A stretch of 64,000 nucleotides of DNA, taken from contig JBBBDQ010001918.1 of assembly GCA_037127315.1 (NCBI GenBank), positions 2,709,501 through 2,773,500 on the forward strand, given 5' to 3'. How positions within the stretch are numbered: the first letter of the stretch is position 1; every line of letters begins with the position of its first letter. Shown piece after piece: positions 30,109 through 41,149 of the stretch. The stretch is from Ascarosepion bandense (lineage: Eukaryota; Mollusca; Cephalopoda; Sepiida; Sepiidae). The notes under the pieces are model-generated. The model did no database searches. It saw only the letters and a program-made list of their open reading frames with translations, and was not told the DNA's origin. The translations under genes and the position numbers were made by a program.

Positions 30109-30259
30109 GTACGTAGCATATCTTCATTCAAGCAGGTTTCATTAAATACTATAAAATTATGTCTGCTTTAATAATATTTTCTGCTTCTTTTAGTAGCTTC
30201 TTGAGAACTAGAAAGCTTTATTATTATAGTAATACAAACAGTTGTAGCGATGTAAAGTC

Positions 30260-30298
<39 letters not shown>

Positions 30299-30420
30299 AC
30301 GTAGCATATCTTCATTCAAGCAGGTTTCCTTAAATAGTATAGAATTATGTCTTTTAATAATATTTTCTGCTCCTTTTATTTTTCTTGAGAACTAGAAAGC
30401 TTTATTATTATAGCAATAAT
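30109..30420 (+). repeat. direct duplication, ~120-bp unit x2
   Basis: ACGTAGCATATCTTCATTCA starts near 30110 and again near 30299. Both copies continue through AATAATATTTTCTGC to GAACTAGAAAGCTTTATTAT, separated by (TA)n(GT)n. A shorter relative begins at 29463. Confidence 0.85.
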
Positions 30421-30725
30421 TAATATAGAAATATATGTAGTTTTCTATAGCTGTAAATGTTATATTTAAAATATGTTAGACATGTCTTTTTCTCAAACAC
30501 TGAAGTTAATGTCTACCGGACTAGAGATCGAAGTTCTTGCTAAAAAATATGTTTTATGACAGATAAAAAGGAATGAATAAGTTAATTTCCTAACAGGATT
30601 CATATTTTCTGAATAAGGAGAACCGAACCAAACTAACTCTATAATCTATTTTTTTTTTAATTACAACCGATTTTCGGGTTCTTCAAGGCCGGAAGGCTTC
30701 TATCAAGGATTATATATATATATAT

Positions 30726-30754
<29 letters not shown>
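30421..30754. other. no gene; ends in (TA)n(GA)n
   Basis: 30655-30710 (TTACAACCGATTTTCGG, then CTTCAAGGCCGGAAGG) has a minus-strand relative at 31740-31790, perhaps another decayed ribozyme-type repeat. (TA)n(GA)n at 30712-30755. Confidence 0.5.
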
Positions 30755-30759
<5 letters not shown>

Positions 30760-31228
30760 TGAGACGGGTTGATAGATGACTATTTGAACATACAAATATG
30801 ATAATAATTTTTCATTTAATCCTAATAATTAATTTGTTTATTTCTTTTTTAATTATAATAGATCTGTGAAGCCAAGGGCCTTGCAGCTTCCCGGGGCTTT
30901 GCATCCCCTGGTGAACTTGCGCCCCCTCTCGCAATTGCAGGGTTTGCGTGTGCCCTAAGCACGGCCCTGGCCACAGTTCTGATAGCAGGCAAAGAAATAA
31001 AACTTCTCGACCTCCTACTGAGGTTAGCTAAAGAAAGCGCAAAGAAAGGACTACACACAGGGCAGTGCTTAAGGCCCCCTCATACTTCGCCATTGCGGTG
31101 GGGGCACAAGTTTCCTTGGCTTCGCAGATCTATTGTAATGAAAACAAAAATAATAAGAAAATAATAATTAGGATTATCATACTTTATGTTGAAATAGGCA
31201 TCCATCAACCCGTCTCACTTTCTCTTTA
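30755..31228. repeat. long inverted repeat, arms ~120 bp, GC-rich centre
   Basis: GTGAGACGGGTTGATAGATG on the left is mirrored by ATCAACCCGTCTCAC on the right. Inner arms ATAGATCTGTGAAGCCAAGG and CCTTGGCTTCGCAGATCTAT also pair. The central 30885-31110 is strikingly GC-rich for this window. Likely a foldback or MITE pair; family unknown. Confidence 0.7.
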
Positions 31229-31431
31229 TATATATATAAAAAAAAAAAAAAATGGATTCTCCCGTCGCGTTCAACGTATGAGGGTCCAACCTTTTTCCAG
31301 CAAGACAACCACACAGAGATTTGTTTATAGTGGTGAAGGCATTGTGTAGTACCATCCACACTTCTTGGAATTGCTGATAACAAACAATTGGTGCAGATGA
31401 CTGCCACAAATCGCACGAACAGCAGACCTCA
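31229..31431. other. possible Tc1/mariner scrap; no gene
   Basis: The plus strand near 31280 reads PTFFQQDN, reminiscent of the second catalytic D motif of mariner transposases, but the rest does not align by eye. Confidence 0.3.
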
Positions 31432-31582
31432 ATTATTTAACCCATAATTGGAGGGAACGAACGGATTAAATACCTTTCCCAAGGGTACCAGTGCGCAAGT
31501 GAATGCAGCGTGCTCGACTGAAATTGGAACTCGGCTCACCGATTTCCCCCTCCAAGCCGACATCCACCGCACATCCGTGAAT
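31432..31582 (-). mobile_element. SINE family 1, head half, joined to a 5S-like unit
   Basis: Minus strand: GTGCGGTGGATGTCGGCTTG, B-box-like GAGTTCCAATTTC, then the body to AATTATGGGTTAAAT. Immediately 5' on the same strand is a 5S rRNA-like sequence, as at 5814-6060. Confidence 0.82.
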
Positions 31583-31685
31583 GCTAACAGCACGTGGTAT
31601 TCCCAAGTGGTCACCCACCTAAGTACTGACCAGGCTCAACTTCGGTGATCGAGCGGGAACCGGTGTATCCAACGTGACATGACCG

Positions 31686-31687
<2 letters not shown>
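31583..31687 (-). pseudogene. 5S rRNA-like unit
   Basis: The minus strand contains GGTCATGTCACGTTGGATAC, CTCGATCACCGAAGTTGAGC, TTAGGTGGGTGACCACTTGG and GGAATACCACGTGCTGTTAG. The internal promoter regions are recognisable, with a G in place of A in GTTAAGC. Confidence 0.87.

Positions 31688-31728
<41 letters not shown>
31687..31728. repeat. (TA)n microsatellite
   Basis: Uninterrupted TA tract. Confidence 0.97.
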
Positions 31729-31732
<4 letters not shown>

Positions 31733-32037
31733 CTTTGATAGAAAACTTCCGGCCCCGAAGAGGCCGTAAATCATTTGTAATTAAAAAAGAATGAACTTGA
31801 GGGAGAAATAGATTATAGATATCTGTTTCTACAGACATACAAGAACATAACATGTATATTTCTTCCATTTTTTCCTGATCACGGAATATCTGCGTTCCGA
31901 GAGTACGTTATTTTGTTTTAAAGTACCATTTATTTTGGTTTCAGTATGTTCGAGGGTGGCAAGTTGCATTTTGTGGGTAGAGGGGGCGCGGGGCGCTTTC
32001 TGCGGCGCTGACTATATGCTCATCAGTAAAAAGCGAA
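31729..32037. other. no gene recognised
   Basis: Relative of 30655-30710 at the start (inverted). Includes a G/C-rich GGGGGCGCGGGGCGCTTTCT near 31982. Nothing coding. Confidence 0.6.
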
Positions 32038-32945
32038 GGCAAAATTTCCAACTGGGGATACTGAAATCGAGCAGATACAGAAATTTAAACATCTTGGAAG
32101 TGTTCTAGCAAAGGACAGAAAGTGCGACACTGAGATCCGAAGGCGCATTTGTACGGTCAAGTATACATTCCAAAAGTTGAGTTCTGTATTGAGAGACAGG
32201 AAGATTTCGCAGGAAACAAAGAACGGAGTACTGGACTCTTATGTGACATCTGTCCTTCAATATGGCAACCAATGCTGGACGATCTCTTCAAAGATGAAAG
32301 AAAGACTAGAAGCAAGTGAAATGTAGTTCTCCAGAAGGATGCTGAGGATAACATAAACTGAACATGTTAACAACGACAGAGGATAAAAAAGAATAGGAAG
32401 CTTATACTTAACATAAAGAAAAGACAACTGAAGTTGTAATGAGGAAGGAGGCTTGGAGAATCTGGTACTCACAAGACAGAAGGAGAGAGAGAGAGGCAGG
32501 GGGAACGCATGACACATTTGAAGGGCAGAGCAGGATTTAGGAAGGGTACAAATAGAAAGGCGGATATGCGTTGTGGTGCAGTGGATATCGACTCGGAACG
32601 GCAAATCGGGGAGCCGAGTTCGAATTTCAGTTGAATTCGTTGCATTCCCTTACGCACAAATAACTTTGGGAAAGGTATTAATCCGTCTCTTTCCTCCAGT
32701 TATGGGTTATATAATAGAACAGATTGAGTTTTATAGCCTTGGCTGGCAACCAGTCTACGGCAGAAAGCAATGGCAACCTACTGCGGGATATGTTAGTCAT
32801 GTCTCTTTCGCGACATGATCGCCCAATACGTGTATTACGTCTGTCACTTAACAGACTGACCCATAGAAAGAGTGTTAAGAGCTACAAGGTATAGGGAAAT
32901 GTGGAAGGCTATGATCGCCTACATCTTGAAGGGACACGGTACATA
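32038..32945 (+). pseudogene. LINE reverse transcriptase, C-terminal remnant interrupted by a SINE
   Basis: The plus strand reads DTEIEQIQKFKHLGSVLAKD, KYTFQKLSSVLRDRKISQET, LDSYVTSVLQYGNQCWTISS and KMKERLEASEM, then a stop. After frame changes it continues with EEGGLENLVLTRQKE. The last part (REMWKAMIAYILKGHGT-like) resumes at 32871 beyond an inserted SINE. This is the thumb/C-terminal region of an RT. Several stops. Confidence 0.85.
32560..32862 (+). mobile_element. SINE family 1, full length, inside a LINE remnant
   Basis: Flanked by ATAGAAAG at 32552-32559 and 32863-32870. Good A-box (TGGTGCAGTGG) and B-box-like GAGTTCGAATTTC. Part of the tail hairpin 5' side is deleted (GGGATATGTTAGTCATGTC). 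Confidence 0.94.
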
Positions 32946-33146
32946 AAAAATGAAGCTAATCATTTTCAGCGAATCAAAAATTATGTGTATTCATCGTCTT
33001 TCTTTTAAAAAGGGTGTATTCTGTTTGTAAACGTATGATACATGAATTTTTTAATGATCATAGTTTTTTTTCGTATCGATAAAAAATGTCTCGTCTGACC
33101 TTTAACCTTACTTAGCCGTTCTGTCTTTTTTTCATTCTTTGCTTTT

Positions 33147-33150
<4 letters not shown>

Positions 33151-33209
<59 letters not shown>
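33151..33209. repeat. (CT)n microsatellite
   Basis: About 29 CT units. Confidence 0.98.
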
Positions 33210-33211
<2 letters not shown>

Positions 33212-33752
33212 CATAACTCTCGACCGACCGTCGTCTCACGTCCGGATTAGGTCATTGGTCAGCGTCTTAAGTAAACAAGACCATTAATCTCATCTGTTTC
33301 CCCACACCCACGCTCACACACCGTGGTGGGCACGTTCACTACAGGACTTCCCTTGTACACTATTTTGCCCAAGCTAACGGCGAAAACCAAAACACTCTGT
33401 CTAAACAAATAGACAGATAGATAAACAAATGATCATTTGTGACCCGTGCGTACGAGTGCAGGATGCCATGGACACTTCCGGTGTTAATGGTGGCTAAACG
33501 CGGAAAAAATATTTGGTGGAAGTGAGGCACCTTAAGTAACAAATTTGTAATGGCGGTGAAGAACGAAGATGGCAGCTGGCCCAGAAGATCTCGTGGGAAG
33601 CTTTTGGGTTATAGAAACCCAGTGAAAAGAACGGAGAATATAGGACAACAAATTAATTTTTAATGACTTAAGGAATTCCTTTACGCATATTTATAATTTA
33701 ATTTCAATCTCCTCAGGAAGTATGCGATCATGACTTCCCACCGAGTCCTTTA
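33210..33752. other. no gene recognised
   Basis: Moderate GC. Short frames only. Confidence 0.65.
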
Positions 33753-33829
33753 TTCAGTCAGTTAAATACCGTACGTGATACACTCTTCTTGGGTGACTAT
33801 GTCTCGAAAGAGACATGACTGACTGTGCA
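33753..33829 (-). mobile_element. SINE family 1, tail only
   Basis: CAGTCAGTTAAATACCGTAC to the hairpin TGTCTCGAAAGAGACATGAC. The rest is missing. Confidence 0.88.
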
Positions 33830-33839
33830 TAAGACTTTT

Positions 33840-34095
33840 ACGCACCCTTTATCGCAGCCCTTTCTCGCACCCATTCACTCAAACACTCTTCCCATCTACC
33901 CAACCCTCATCCTCGGTATCCTTACCCGTCTATCACCGCCTTCTGACATTTCCTATATCTAACCACTCTTTTTCATCACTTTCCCCTATGTAAACTCCTA
34001 ACCATTCTTTCTCATCGCTTTCCCCTATGTAACCCCCTGCGCAACAGTGGCAGTGAAATGCCTTGCTTGGGGTGAAATGATTAAAAAAAAAATTA
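33840..34095 (+). repeat. LINE 3' end with poly(A)
   Basis: A C/T-rich stretch (CCTATATCTAACCACTCTTT) followed by CCCCCTGCGCAACAGTGGCA and GCTTGGGGTGAAATGATT then poly(A). Same tail as at 54215, 35100 and 7800. The motif CTTTCCCCTATGTAA is duplicated. Confidence 0.7.
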
Positions 34096-34728
34096 AATGG
34101 CTTTTTGGTCACTTTAAAAATATCTAAACTCTCGTCTGTATACTGTCAGATCAATTGTTAAAAAATGTCTTACAGCAAGTGAACTCTGTAGATGACAACC
34201 AATCTAAGAAAAGGAAAATTCTGAATTCCTAAACGTGAAAAAGGCAAGAAAAAAGCCATTCTCATTCCCCCATATTCATGGTAATCTATATATAAAATTC
34301 TGTGACGGCCGTCCGTCTCTCATACCTGCTGAAATAGTCACACATTGGCCGATCCAAAGGAAATTAAAAATACCGTTTACCATCATTTGTTAATTAAATA
34401 ATTAAACCTCACGACATTGAATCTATAAAATGAGTAAAAATGGCGGCAAAATAATTATATCAATATGCCGTCATATATACCGACGTATTTACTATTGAGT
34501 ATCTTAGAGGAGGGATAGATATATATTTATCTAGAATTTATAGCATAATTATGTTATAATATCTCTACAAAAGTAGCCATTTTGTAGTGATATAACATAT
34601 TTATGTTATAAATTCTAAATAAATATTATTCGGTCTACTTTGAATTGAACACTTTTTTTTAAAGAATAATGTGTGTGTTTTTTGGGATACGAAATTTTAT
34701 TCGCTCCATACCTACCTTATATTTGGAG

Positions 34729-34765
<37 letters not shown>

Positions 34766-34796
34766 CATGAATCTCAAAATCGTACTATAGGTGTAG
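34096..34796. other. no gene; AT-rich hairpin and (TA)n
   Basis: 34280-34340 (TATATAAAATTCTGTGACGG) resembles ends of RTE-like repeats. A hairpin of about 37-bp arms lies at 34533-34615. (TA)n at 34730-34762. Confidence 0.6.
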
Positions 34797-35385
34797 GATA
34801 ATATGCATGATTATACATCTCCAAGAATTTAAATGTAAATGTAAAGTCATCTAACTCACTAACCTGTATCCTCCCTCTCATGCTCCCTTCTCCGTCTACT
34901 CCACTCTCATCAGTATTCTCTTCTTTCTCTTACCCACTCGCTGACACTCCCTATAACCTGTCACTCTTTCTCATGACTTTCCTCCCCGACGGCTACAATC
35001 TCCAGGAGTTTAAATGTAAGGTCAATAGACACCTCCTAACACACTAACTTCCATTCTTACAAACACACTAACTTCCATTCTTTCAAACACTCTTCCCACC
35101 CACCCAACTATCTATCACCCCCCTTCTGACATTTCCTATATCTAACCACTCTTCCTATTTACCTCCCCCTATGTAGCCCCAAGCGCAATAGTGGCAGTGG
35201 AATGCCTTGTTTGGAGCGATATGATTTTAAAAAAACATGTAAAGTCAATAGTCATCTCCTATCTCACTAACCTGTATCCTCCCTCTCATGCTCCCTTCTC
35301 CGTCCACTCCACTCTCATCAGTATTCTTATTCTTCTCTTACCCACTTCCTAACACCCCCTATAACCTGTCATACCTGTCATAACC
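34797..35385 (+). repeat. two to three LINE C-terminus/3' tail copies in tandem
   Basis: FLPDGYNLQEFKCKVNRHLL is readable at 34978-35040, typical of the CR1-like ORF2 end. TCTCACTAACCTGTATCCTC recurs near 34855 and 35263. The tail AGCGCAATAGTGGCAGTGGA with A-run ends at 35240. Confidence 0.65.
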
Positions 35386-35389
35386 TGTC

Positions 35390-35392
<3 letters not shown>

Positions 35393-35447
<55 letters not shown>
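35393..35447. repeat. (TA)n-(GA)n microsatellite
   Basis: TA tract passing into GA tract that abuts the next repeat. Confidence 0.96.
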
Positions 35448-35453
<6 letters not shown>

Positions 35454-35857
35454 CATTATTCGGACTACTGTCATCATTTTTGTTGCCATTTGTACGACGT
35501 CTCGGCCGATGTACGCTTCGGCCTTCTTCAGGTGCTAGGAATTTCGAACCGAACCCTTTATTACAATGACTCTCATTCCTTGCGTAGTAGTAATGGCACG
35601 ATTGGAAGTCATGAAGTATCTCCCTCTAACCCTGCAAGTTACTTGATAACTACTGCTGTAGCCTAGTATTGAACTCACAATTCTGAGTCAAGTCAGGAAT
35701 TAACCAACATCTATATCCGCTGGGACATGTATCCTTAAGCATCTTAAGAAGGCCGGAGCGTACAACGACCGAAACGTCGTACAAATGGCAACAAAGATGT
35801 GGATAATAGTTCGAATAATATAAATACTACCTCATCTCAGAAATATAGACAAATACA
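35448..35857 (-). mobile_element. inverted-repeat tRNA/hammerhead-like element, copy 3
   Basis: The left arm (35448-35555) and right arm (35740-35857) are inverse copies. In between, on the minus strand, is a tRNA-like segment (35735-35650) with A-box-like TGTCCCAGCGGATATAG and B-box-like GAGTTCAATACTAGG, then about 100 nt, then the hammerhead-like motif at 35545-35492. Same order as 18834-19345 but on the other strand. Confidence 0.7.
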
Positions 35858-37560
35858 CACATGGAAAGAAAGGGCTATACTACAGGACATTGGGTACGCT
35901 ACGATCCTCACTCTCTACAAGAACAAAGGCGAGCGAAGCGACTGAAACAATTACAGAGGTATCTCTCTACTCTGCATCAAGTCTTTGATCGGGTGATCTT
36001 GTTCCGTCTGCAGAAACTGGCTGAACATGCTTACCCGGAGTCGCAGTGCGGCTTTCGATCAGAATGATCAACATTAGACATGATCTCCTCACACTGTCAA
36101 CTCCAGAAGAAGTGCAGAGAACCTTCAGATTCCCCTATACGTTGCATTCATCGATCTGAACAGGGCGTTCGACCTCGTTAGTTGGGAGGGCCTCTTCAGA
36201 ATCCTGTCCAATATTGGCTGCCCACCCAAGCTGCTGAGCTTGATTGAGTCTTTCCATAACAATATGCGGGGTACTGTGCAGTTCAACGGTAACACCTCGG
36301 AGCCCTTCAACATCTGCAGCGGGGGTCAAACAGGGTTGTGTCGTCGCTCCCACTCTCTTCGGAATCTTCTTCGCGCTACGTCTGAAGTACGCATTCGGCA
36401 CATCATGGGGAAGGGATTTATCTGCATACGAGATCAGATGGCAGGCTTTTCAATCTCGTCCGTCTTAGAGCCAAGACTAAAGTACGAAAAGGTCTGTTGT
36501 TTGTTGATGATTAGCATCCCACACCCAGCGTGAACTTCAAACACTGATTGGTCATTTCTCTCATACATGCAAAGACCCTGAGCTGACCATTAGCTTGAAA
36601 AAATAAATAAAAGAACAAACGTCCTGGGTCAAAGTACCGTATCACCACAGGTCATCACCATCAATGACTATGAGCTGGGTGTGGTCCATCAGTTTACCTA
36701 CCTTGGCTCTACCATCACTGGAAACCTCTCCCTGGACATTGAGCTCGGCAAGAGAATTAGGAAGGCAGCCACAATCCTTGCGCGCCTCACAACACGTATT
36801 TGGTCGAAGTTCAAGTTGACAGAGAAAACAAAGATGGTTGTATACAATGCCTGTGTCATCAGCACACTGCAAGACGGTAGCGAGAAATGGACCATGTACG
36901 CAGGGCAGGAGAGGCGTCTGAAAACCTTCCACGTGAGAAGCATAGGACATATTGGGAATCTCAAGGCAAGACAAGGTGCCCAACACTGAGGTCCTGTCTC
37001 GCGCGGGTCTGCTCACCATGTTCACACTCCATAAACAGCACAGACTCTGCTGGCTAGTCTATGTCCACTGCATGCCAGACGGTCGCATTCCAAAAGACCT
37101 CCTGCATGGAGAGCTGACTTCTGGAAGAAGATACACTAGGCAGCCACAGTTGCGATATTGTGACATCATAAAACGCGATATGAAGGATGTGGGCATCAAC
37201 ACGGAGTTTATGGGAAAGTGTAGCAGTCAACCGGACCAAATGGAGAGGAACCCTGGCCCAACAACGCAATTGAAAGGAGGAGCAACTGACACAAGTCGCC
37301 ATAGAGTGGCGGGTTCGCAGAAGGCAAAATGATAGCTCCGACAGACCAGAAACAATACATAAATGCAGCCTCTGCAACAAAGACTGCCACTCCTGCACCG
37401 ACTTCTACAGTCACAGACGCCAATGTTCCAGCCAAGCAGACAACTAGGATGCTCCTCATGGTCAACTCTGGCCGACAAATGCCTACTACTATATATAGTT
37501 CCAATGGACTACAGATTCCGCTGACGGAGGGATGTGGCAACACAATTTCTTCTAGCTAAG
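35858..37560 (+). pseudogene. LINE reverse transcriptase, most complete remnant
   Basis: In shifting frames: RVILFRLQKLAEHAYPESQC (fingers), VAFIDLNRAFDLVSWEG with motif A D near 36150, GVKQGCVVAPTLFG (motif B) near 36320, LLFVDD (catalytic YADD-like motif C) at 36494-36511. Then VHQFTYLGSTITGNLSLDIE, RLRWLG-like HKQHRLCWLVYVHCMPDGR, and a terminal zinc-knuckle-like CSLCNKDCHSCTDFYSHRRQ. The endonuclease part is absent. At least four frameshifts and a stop after the catalytic motif. Clade not assigned; inactive. Confidence 0.9.
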
Positions 37561-38420
37561 TTTTGTACAAATGCAGAACTTGAGAAGAATAAATGTGGAA
37601 AAGCCGTAAAACCGACCGAAGCTCCCTTCCTGCTGCAAGACCTTATCTTTCAGCTGTAGCGTAAAAAAAACAAAAAAACAAAAAACAAAAACAAAAAAAA
37701 AGAAACCAAATTCTAATTCTTTCTTCCCACCATCAAAACATAAGTATGATAATGATTAGTACGCAAACATGTCAACGTCGAAGTTCGAAAATAAATATAC
37801 TATTATAGATATAGAAAAGATTTTAGCTAGACGGACGTTAAGCAAACCCTAACTGTACCGAATGACTTGTTTCAAAAACCTATCTGGGCCAAACTATAGA
37901 TATAATTATTTCTGCTCATATCCATACTCATTATCCGATTAATTATAGCTTTCATTAATTTATGCCATAAGATATTCTGTGTAATTGTCTGCCAAACTAA
38001 AAGCCACCCGTCGTCCGTTAATACAAACAGGGATGATGAAAACAGATTGACCACTGAGAAGAACCTCACCGAACAGAAAGGAAATATAATATCCTTCAAA
38101 ACTTTTTTTTTTTTAATCCAAACGGGAAGGAGTCTTCATGAGGCAGAAAATTAAGCATTGTAGGGGGACCTTTCTTTATCTACTTTTCGATGGATGGCAA
38201 GTGTTTTTGATCGCTCCAGGTTTTAAGGTAAGCGTTTTTTTCTCAAGGGAAGGGTCTGCTGGGTGTGATCGACATATATGATTGTCTTGAGAAGATAAGC
38301 GTAATGTTTCAGACGTAGTCAAAAAGATATCATAGTTGAGGATGTGTAATAAGTCGCATTAAAGATAGAAAAAGAAGGTAGACATGGGAAAGAAGGAAAT
38401 AATGTGTTATATATATATAT
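37561..38420. other. no gene recognised
   Basis: A-rich at 37662-37705. An open frame at 37872-38099 (-) is AT-rich and unsupported. Confidence 0.65.
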
Positions 38421-38632
38421 GTTGTAGTGCAGTGGATATCGGCTCGAAATGAGAAATAGGGGAGCCGAGTTCGAATTCCAGTTGAATGCCCTGCATTAAC
38501 TTATGCGCTAATACTCTTAGGAAAGATATTAAACTCCAGTTATGGGTTAAATAACAGGACAGACTGGGTTCTATAGCCTTTACTGTCAACCAGTCTAACG
38601 CAGCAGGTAGTGGTAATCTGTTGTGTGGTAAT
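38421..38632 (+). mobile_element. SINE family 1, tail truncated
   Basis: GTTGTAGTGCAGTGGATATC through GAGTTCGAATTCC to GTCAACCAGTCTAACGCAGC. Lacks the tail hairpin. Confidence 0.9.
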
Positions 38633-38861
38633 TGAAAATAAGCCTAGGGACCACTGTTTGCTTTATCTGTGGCATTTATATGCAACGACTGAGTGCATCA
38701 ATAGTTCTGAAAAGTGTGGGTGGTTCTGCACAAGCCTTCACTACTTCATTCGAATCACTTGTGTGGGTCTTCTGGCGGTTTAACTTGGTTTCATGACTGA
38801 AGTAATTAGGCTGTCAGATCCTCATATGTCGAATTCGACGAGGGAGTTTATTATATATAAA

Positions 38862-39249
38862 GTACCGGCCATAATTATTAGGCCACTCCAGTTTTTTTTT
38901 TTTTTTTTAGAAATGATGTATTTCATACTATTTTTAGTATTTATTGCCAAATGAAAATAGAATGGTTCTTTTGTTATTATTACTTTGCAAATTTTTACAA
39001 GGCAAAGAAGCAAAGATGAACTCATCCGAATCACCCTAAATTTTCTTCATTCTTTCGTTGATGTAACTGCAATATAGGTAATTATTAAATATTTATAAAT
39101 TCATTTGATTCACATGTTATTGTGTAGTATTAACAAAAGAACCATTCTATTTTCATTTACAATTATTCACTTGGCAATAAATACTAAAATATAGTATGAA
39201 ATACATCATTCTTTTAAACACTGGGATAACGTAATATTTATGGCCGATA

Positions 39250-39256
<7 letters not shown>
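38862..39256. mobile_element. Tc1/mariner-type MITE with long inverted ends
   Basis: The left ACCGGCCATAATTATTAGGC and the inverse of the right end (ATCGGCCATAAATATTACG) match. Inverse similarity continues about 100 bp inward (GAAATGATGTATTTCATACT and AATAGAATGGTTCTTTTGTT). The ~150-bp middle is unique. No transposase. Confidence 0.78.
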
Positions 39257-39297
<41 letters not shown>

Positions 39298-39500
39298 AAT
39301 ATATACCTACCTTTAGTTCAATACAAGGACCAATAATCACTCAAGATATGAATTTAAACGAGCTCCCGTGTCGCAAAAGAATGTGACACCAGGTTAGCTT
39401 TAATGAGGGTTTATCGGCAATACCAAGGGAAAACAGCTCAAATCCTCCCGGCACACCATTTTGGAGGAGAAGCTTCAAGCCCCTTCCGAAATAGAATTAC
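39256..39500. other. (TA)n then unassigned sequence
   Basis: TA tract near 39256-39304, then 200 bp with no recognised content. Confidence 0.7.
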
Positions 39501-40660
39501 TGCGTAATAAACATTTTGTGCATTTTCACTTTAATGTTGATTCTTATGTAAAGGGATGGACATAACATGATGTCTATTAAAATAATTTGAGCAATATTAA
39601 TAACAATATTAGAAATCAAATAATTTATGCTTTAGAAAAAATTCCACTTAAATATCGATTCTTATATAATATCCTGAGTAGAATCATATGATGTTCATTC
39701 AAATTAATTTCCAGAAATATGAAAAAAAAAAGAAAAGAAAAACAATATTCGAAAATTAATAATTGCAGATTTTGTGCATTTGTTGCATTTCTTGTTTAAT
39801 GTTGATTATTATGTAATTTAATGAATAGCAATTGTCAATTAAAATTAATTTTGAACTATATTAATCATATAAACCTTATAATTACAGATTTTGTGTTTGT
39901 TGTGCATTAACTCTTTAATATTAATTATGTAAGTTGAACAGAATCGCACTGATCAGTTAAAATTAATTTTGACCAATATTATTATTAGCACTCTAATAAT
40001 TGTATTGTTTGCATTTCTACATTAATGTTGTATGTGCGTTGTGGTGCATTGGATCGAGAAATCGGGGTACCGAGTTCGAATTCCAGCTGAATTCATTGCA
40101 TTCACTTACGCGCAAATACCCTTGGGAAAGGTATCAATCCGCCTATTCCTTCCAGTTATGGGTTAAATAACAGGACAGATTGGGTTTATATAGCCTTGGT
40201 CGGCAACCAGTCTACCGCAGAAAGCAATGGCAACCTACTGCGGGATAATCTTCTCCCCAGTCAGTCATGTCTCTTTCGAGACATGATCGCCCAAGCGTGT
40301 ATCACGTATGGCACTTAACTGACTGACTTTAATGTTGATTCTTATGTATTTTGATGAGTAGATTCACATGGTGTCAATTAAAAATAATTTTAAGCAATAT
40401 TAATAACAATATTAGAAACCTAGTAATTGCAGAGTTTGTGCATTTCCAATTTAATGCTTATTTTCATATAATTTGTTACATAGGATCACATAATGCCAAT
40501 TAAATTGAATTATGGGCAATATTAATAGCAACTTTAGACACTTAATAATTACAGATTTTGTGCATTTTGTTAATTTCCATTTTAGTACTGATTTTTATGG
40601 AATTTGATGAGTTGAATCACATGGTAGCAATATTAATAATATTAGAATCTTCCTGGGGCT
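39500..40660 (+). repeat. AT-rich satellite, ~110-135-bp monomers, ~8 diverged units
   Basis: The phrase AGATTTTGTGCATTT...TTAATGTTGATTCTTATG...AAATTAATTTT...CAATATTAAT recurs near 39515, 39635, 39774, 39886, 40007, 40434 and 40556. A SINE sits inside one unit. Copies are well diverged, so the array is old. Confidence 0.75.
40031..40328 (+). mobile_element. SINE family 1, full length, inside a satellite
   Basis: The head TGTGCGTTGTGGTGCATTGG lacks about 10 nt (ATCGGCTCGGAAC is reduced). The B-box GAGTTCGAATTCC, hairpin and tail are excellent. TTAATGTTG at 40022-40030 and 40329-40337 are target duplications. Confidence 0.95.
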
Positions 40661-40699
40661 TATTTTCAGCTTTCTTGCTAAAAACAAATTTCTGTACAG

Positions 40700-41130
40700 A
40701 GTATGAAAAAAGTCCACTCAAGGTAGTGTGTTATTGAGTGACTTTGTTCTGAGAGAGAACGGTGATCGCACGAAGGGCGTAATGTGAGAAATTTTAGGAT
40801 AGATATTGGTTGTCTTTGGAATTAAAGAGGTTAAGATTGTAGTTATCAGCAATTCTCCCTCTCGCGAGTCTCACAATGTGACAGTTCTGGGGAGGAGTCT
40901 GTTTGAGTGGAACTTACTCCTTATCAAAGGATAAGGAGTTCCACTCAAACAGATTCTTAAATAAATGAACATAAATGGAATCGGGATAATATGTCCCCGA
41001 GAATATGGTAAGGCGCTTCCTAACTATAAAGGTTTGGTCAGGTGGACCGCAAGGATGAAGCTCGTTGTAACTTTTTATTTTTATTTTTTTATTATAGTTC
41101 ACCCTATCGACAACCACTCAAGGTTACACC
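40700..41130. repeat. unnamed repeat related to 42600-44530
   Basis: CCACTCAAGGTAGTGTGTTA, TTAAGATTGTAG and CTTATCAAAGGATAAGGAG echo the blocks at 42600-44400. At 40905-40950 GAGTGGAACTTACTCCTTAT is followed by an inverse copy (ATAAGGAGTTCCACTC), forming a hairpin. Confidence 0.55.
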
Positions 41131-41149
41131 CATGTTCAAATTAATTGAA

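Noticed and set aside
32012..32040. CTCATCAG near 32019 as a minus-strand hammerhead core
   Set aside because: No matching GAAA and no stem II complementarity upstream.
35858..37560. Intact LINE open reading frame
   Set aside because: RT motifs are visible, but at least four frameshifts and stops separate them. No endonuclease domain.
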